Shown one piece after another: positions 4,905 through 5,757 of a DNA stretch of 5,757 nt. Source of the stretch: Caldithrix sp. Its GTDB lineage: Bacteria; Zhuqueibacterota; Zhuqueibacteria; Oceanimicrobiales; Oceanimicrobiaceae. The notes below the pieces were generated by a model. The model made no database searches, had not been told where the DNA came from, and saw only the letters and a list, made by a program, of their open reading frames with translations. Both the position numbers and the translations under genes were made by a program. Location of the stretch: NCBI GenBank assembly GCA_004357015.1, contig SMXE01000110.1, positions 1 through 5,757 of the forward strand, given 5' to 3'. The first letter of the stretch is position 1. Each line of letters begins with the position of its first letter.

Positions 4905-5757
4905 ATGGAATTCGAGCTTCGAACAAAGTTTTCGATGATCTTAAGTTTACTTTTGTTGTTTCTTTTGATCTTTTCTTTCAGGTGCAGCGACAACGACAAT
5001 CCTACCGGCCCAATGGACGCTGCAAAATTTGAGATTCGGGCTGACGATTTGAGCATTTACTCAGGAGGCCGCATGCAACTTAATGCGATCCTGACCAATT
5101 CGGACGGGTCCACCACCGACGTCACGCCGCAGACGCTCTGGAGTAATTCGCCAGCTCTCGTGGGCACGATTGATGGAAATGGGCTGTTTACGGCGATCAA
5201 CAATGTCATTGGAATTGAAACGATTCGGGCTGAATACGGGTCGGAAGTCACAACAGTTGATGTTGAAGTGACGAGGAGAGCCGGATTCCTAGGTGTTTCG
5301 CCAGTTCTGGCCAGTGTCCAATCGGGTGACGATCTGCAATTTATGGCGGCCGTGACTTTTCAGGATGGCTCGGAGGGTTTGGCAACAGACAAAGTTGCAT
5401 GGTCGGTCAGCCCGGGCGTGGCGGCAAGCATCGAGGGGAACGGCCTGCTAAAGACGATTCCCGGAATGACCGGAATTGAAACGGTACAGGCGAGTTATCA
5501 CGGTTTGATCGCGAACAGCGAGGTAGAGATTCAACTGCAGCATCCAAGCCGCTTTGACATGGTGGAGATACCGGCTGGCGTTTTCGAAATGGGAGATGAC
5601 AACGGCCTCGATGACGAAAAGCCGGCACACGAGGTATTTGTTAGTGCCTTCGAAATCGGCAGATACGAAGTGACCAATGCAGAGTATGCGCGCTATCTGA
5701 CCGAGGCCTTTGCGCGCGGTGAAATCAGACACGAACACGGCTTTATCTCGAAAGGTA
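4905..5757 (+). CDS. exported lipoprotein with two Ig-like domains and FGE-sulfatase domain (partial, 3' end missing)
   Basis: 284 residues are seen and the frame is open to the window end. Residues 1-27 form a signal peptide (basic n-region to Lys8, hydrophobic 11-25) ending at Cys27, followed by SDNDNPTGP, a typical lipoprotein linker; the residue before the Cys is Arg, which is unusual for a lipobox. Residues 41-123 and 127-211 are two tandem Ig-like (BIG2-type) beta domains, clearly duplicated: the pattern WS-SP-(x)-I-GNGL-(x)-GIET recurs at 79-106 and 166-193. From 216 an FGE-sulfatase (SUMF1-like) domain begins: MVEIPAGVFEMGDDNG (219-234), DEKPAHEVFV (237-246), FEIGRYEVTNAEY (249-261). 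The catalytic cysteines of true formylglycine-generating enzymes would lie beyond the window, so enzyme or binding role is open. AGGAGG ends 4 nt before the ATG at 4905. An in-frame ATG at 4875 has a weaker site and would put Pro/Gly/Cys before the signal peptide. Confidence 0.88.
   Translation, partial: MEFELRTKFSMILSLLLLFLLIFSFRCSDNDNPTGPMDAAKFEIRADDLSIYSGGRMQLNAILTNSDGSTTDVTPQTLWSNSPALVGTIDGNGLFTAINNVIGIETIRAEYGSEVTTVDVEVTRRAGFLGVSPVLASVQSGDDLQFMAAVTFQDGSEGLATDKVAWSVSPGVAASIEGNGLLKTIPGMTGIETVQASYHGLIANSEVEIQLQHPSRFDMVEIPAGVFEMGDDNGLDDEKPAHEVFVSAFEIGRYEVTNAEYARYLTEAFARGEIRHEHGFISKG

Noticed and set aside
4905..5757. FGE-domain gene as EgtB, the partner of EgtD
   Set aside because: EgtB is a cytoplasmic enzyme with an N-terminal DinB iron-binding domain. 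This protein has a signal peptide, lipoprotein cysteine and Ig-like domains instead.
1..5757. CRISPR arrays, rRNA genes, transposases
   Set aside because: No regularly spaced repeats, no rRNA-like stretches and no transposase or integrase motifs were seen in any frame.

Overview
The window looks like chromosomal DNA of a bacterium, probably from the Fibrobacterota-Chlorobiota-Bacteroidota (FCB) side of the tree, perhaps a Calditrichota/KSB1/Ignavibacteria-like lineage. This placement is an inference. It rests on a bTHX ribosomal protein gene, a tRNA 3' end with no encoded CCA, a lipoprotein that continues Cys-Ser-Asp-Asn-Asp-Asn-Pro-Thr-Gly after its cysteine, and Ig-like plus formylglycine-generating-enzyme (FGE) domain fusions. 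I cannot name a species.

Left part (1-900). Only the 3' half of a tRNA-Ala(UGC)-like gene is present. It is followed by a strong hairpin terminator that also works in the other direction. Facing it on the minus strand is a two-gene unit: a small Rho-N-like basic protein and a 35-residue ribosomal protein bTHX, with a good sigma-70 type promoter in front. The incomplete tRNA resembles the footprint of an element integrated into a tRNA gene, with the element lying to the left of the window.

Middle part (1117-4491), all on the minus strand in the order of transcription: egtD (histidine Nalpha-trimethyltransferase, first step of ergothioneine synthesis), an ABC ATPase, and a substrate-binding protein fused to a permease. 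The two transporter genes are 2 nt apart and belong to the quaternary-amine/betaine uptake family (OpuC/ProX/OsmF type, also the family of the ergothioneine importer EgtU). Because the EgtD product hercynine and its derivative ergothioneine are trimethylammonium betaines, the linkage suggests a dedicated hercynine/ergothioneine or related betaine importer. No EgtB sulfoxide synthase is visible in the window.

Right part (4492-5757). A 413-bp AT-rich divergent intergenic region holds a candidate promoter and a compact predicted three-way-junction structure (4725-4790). It leads into the start of a plus-strand gene for an exported lipoprotein-like protein with two tandem Ig-like domains and the beginning of an FGE-sulfatase domain. 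That gene runs off the end of the window.
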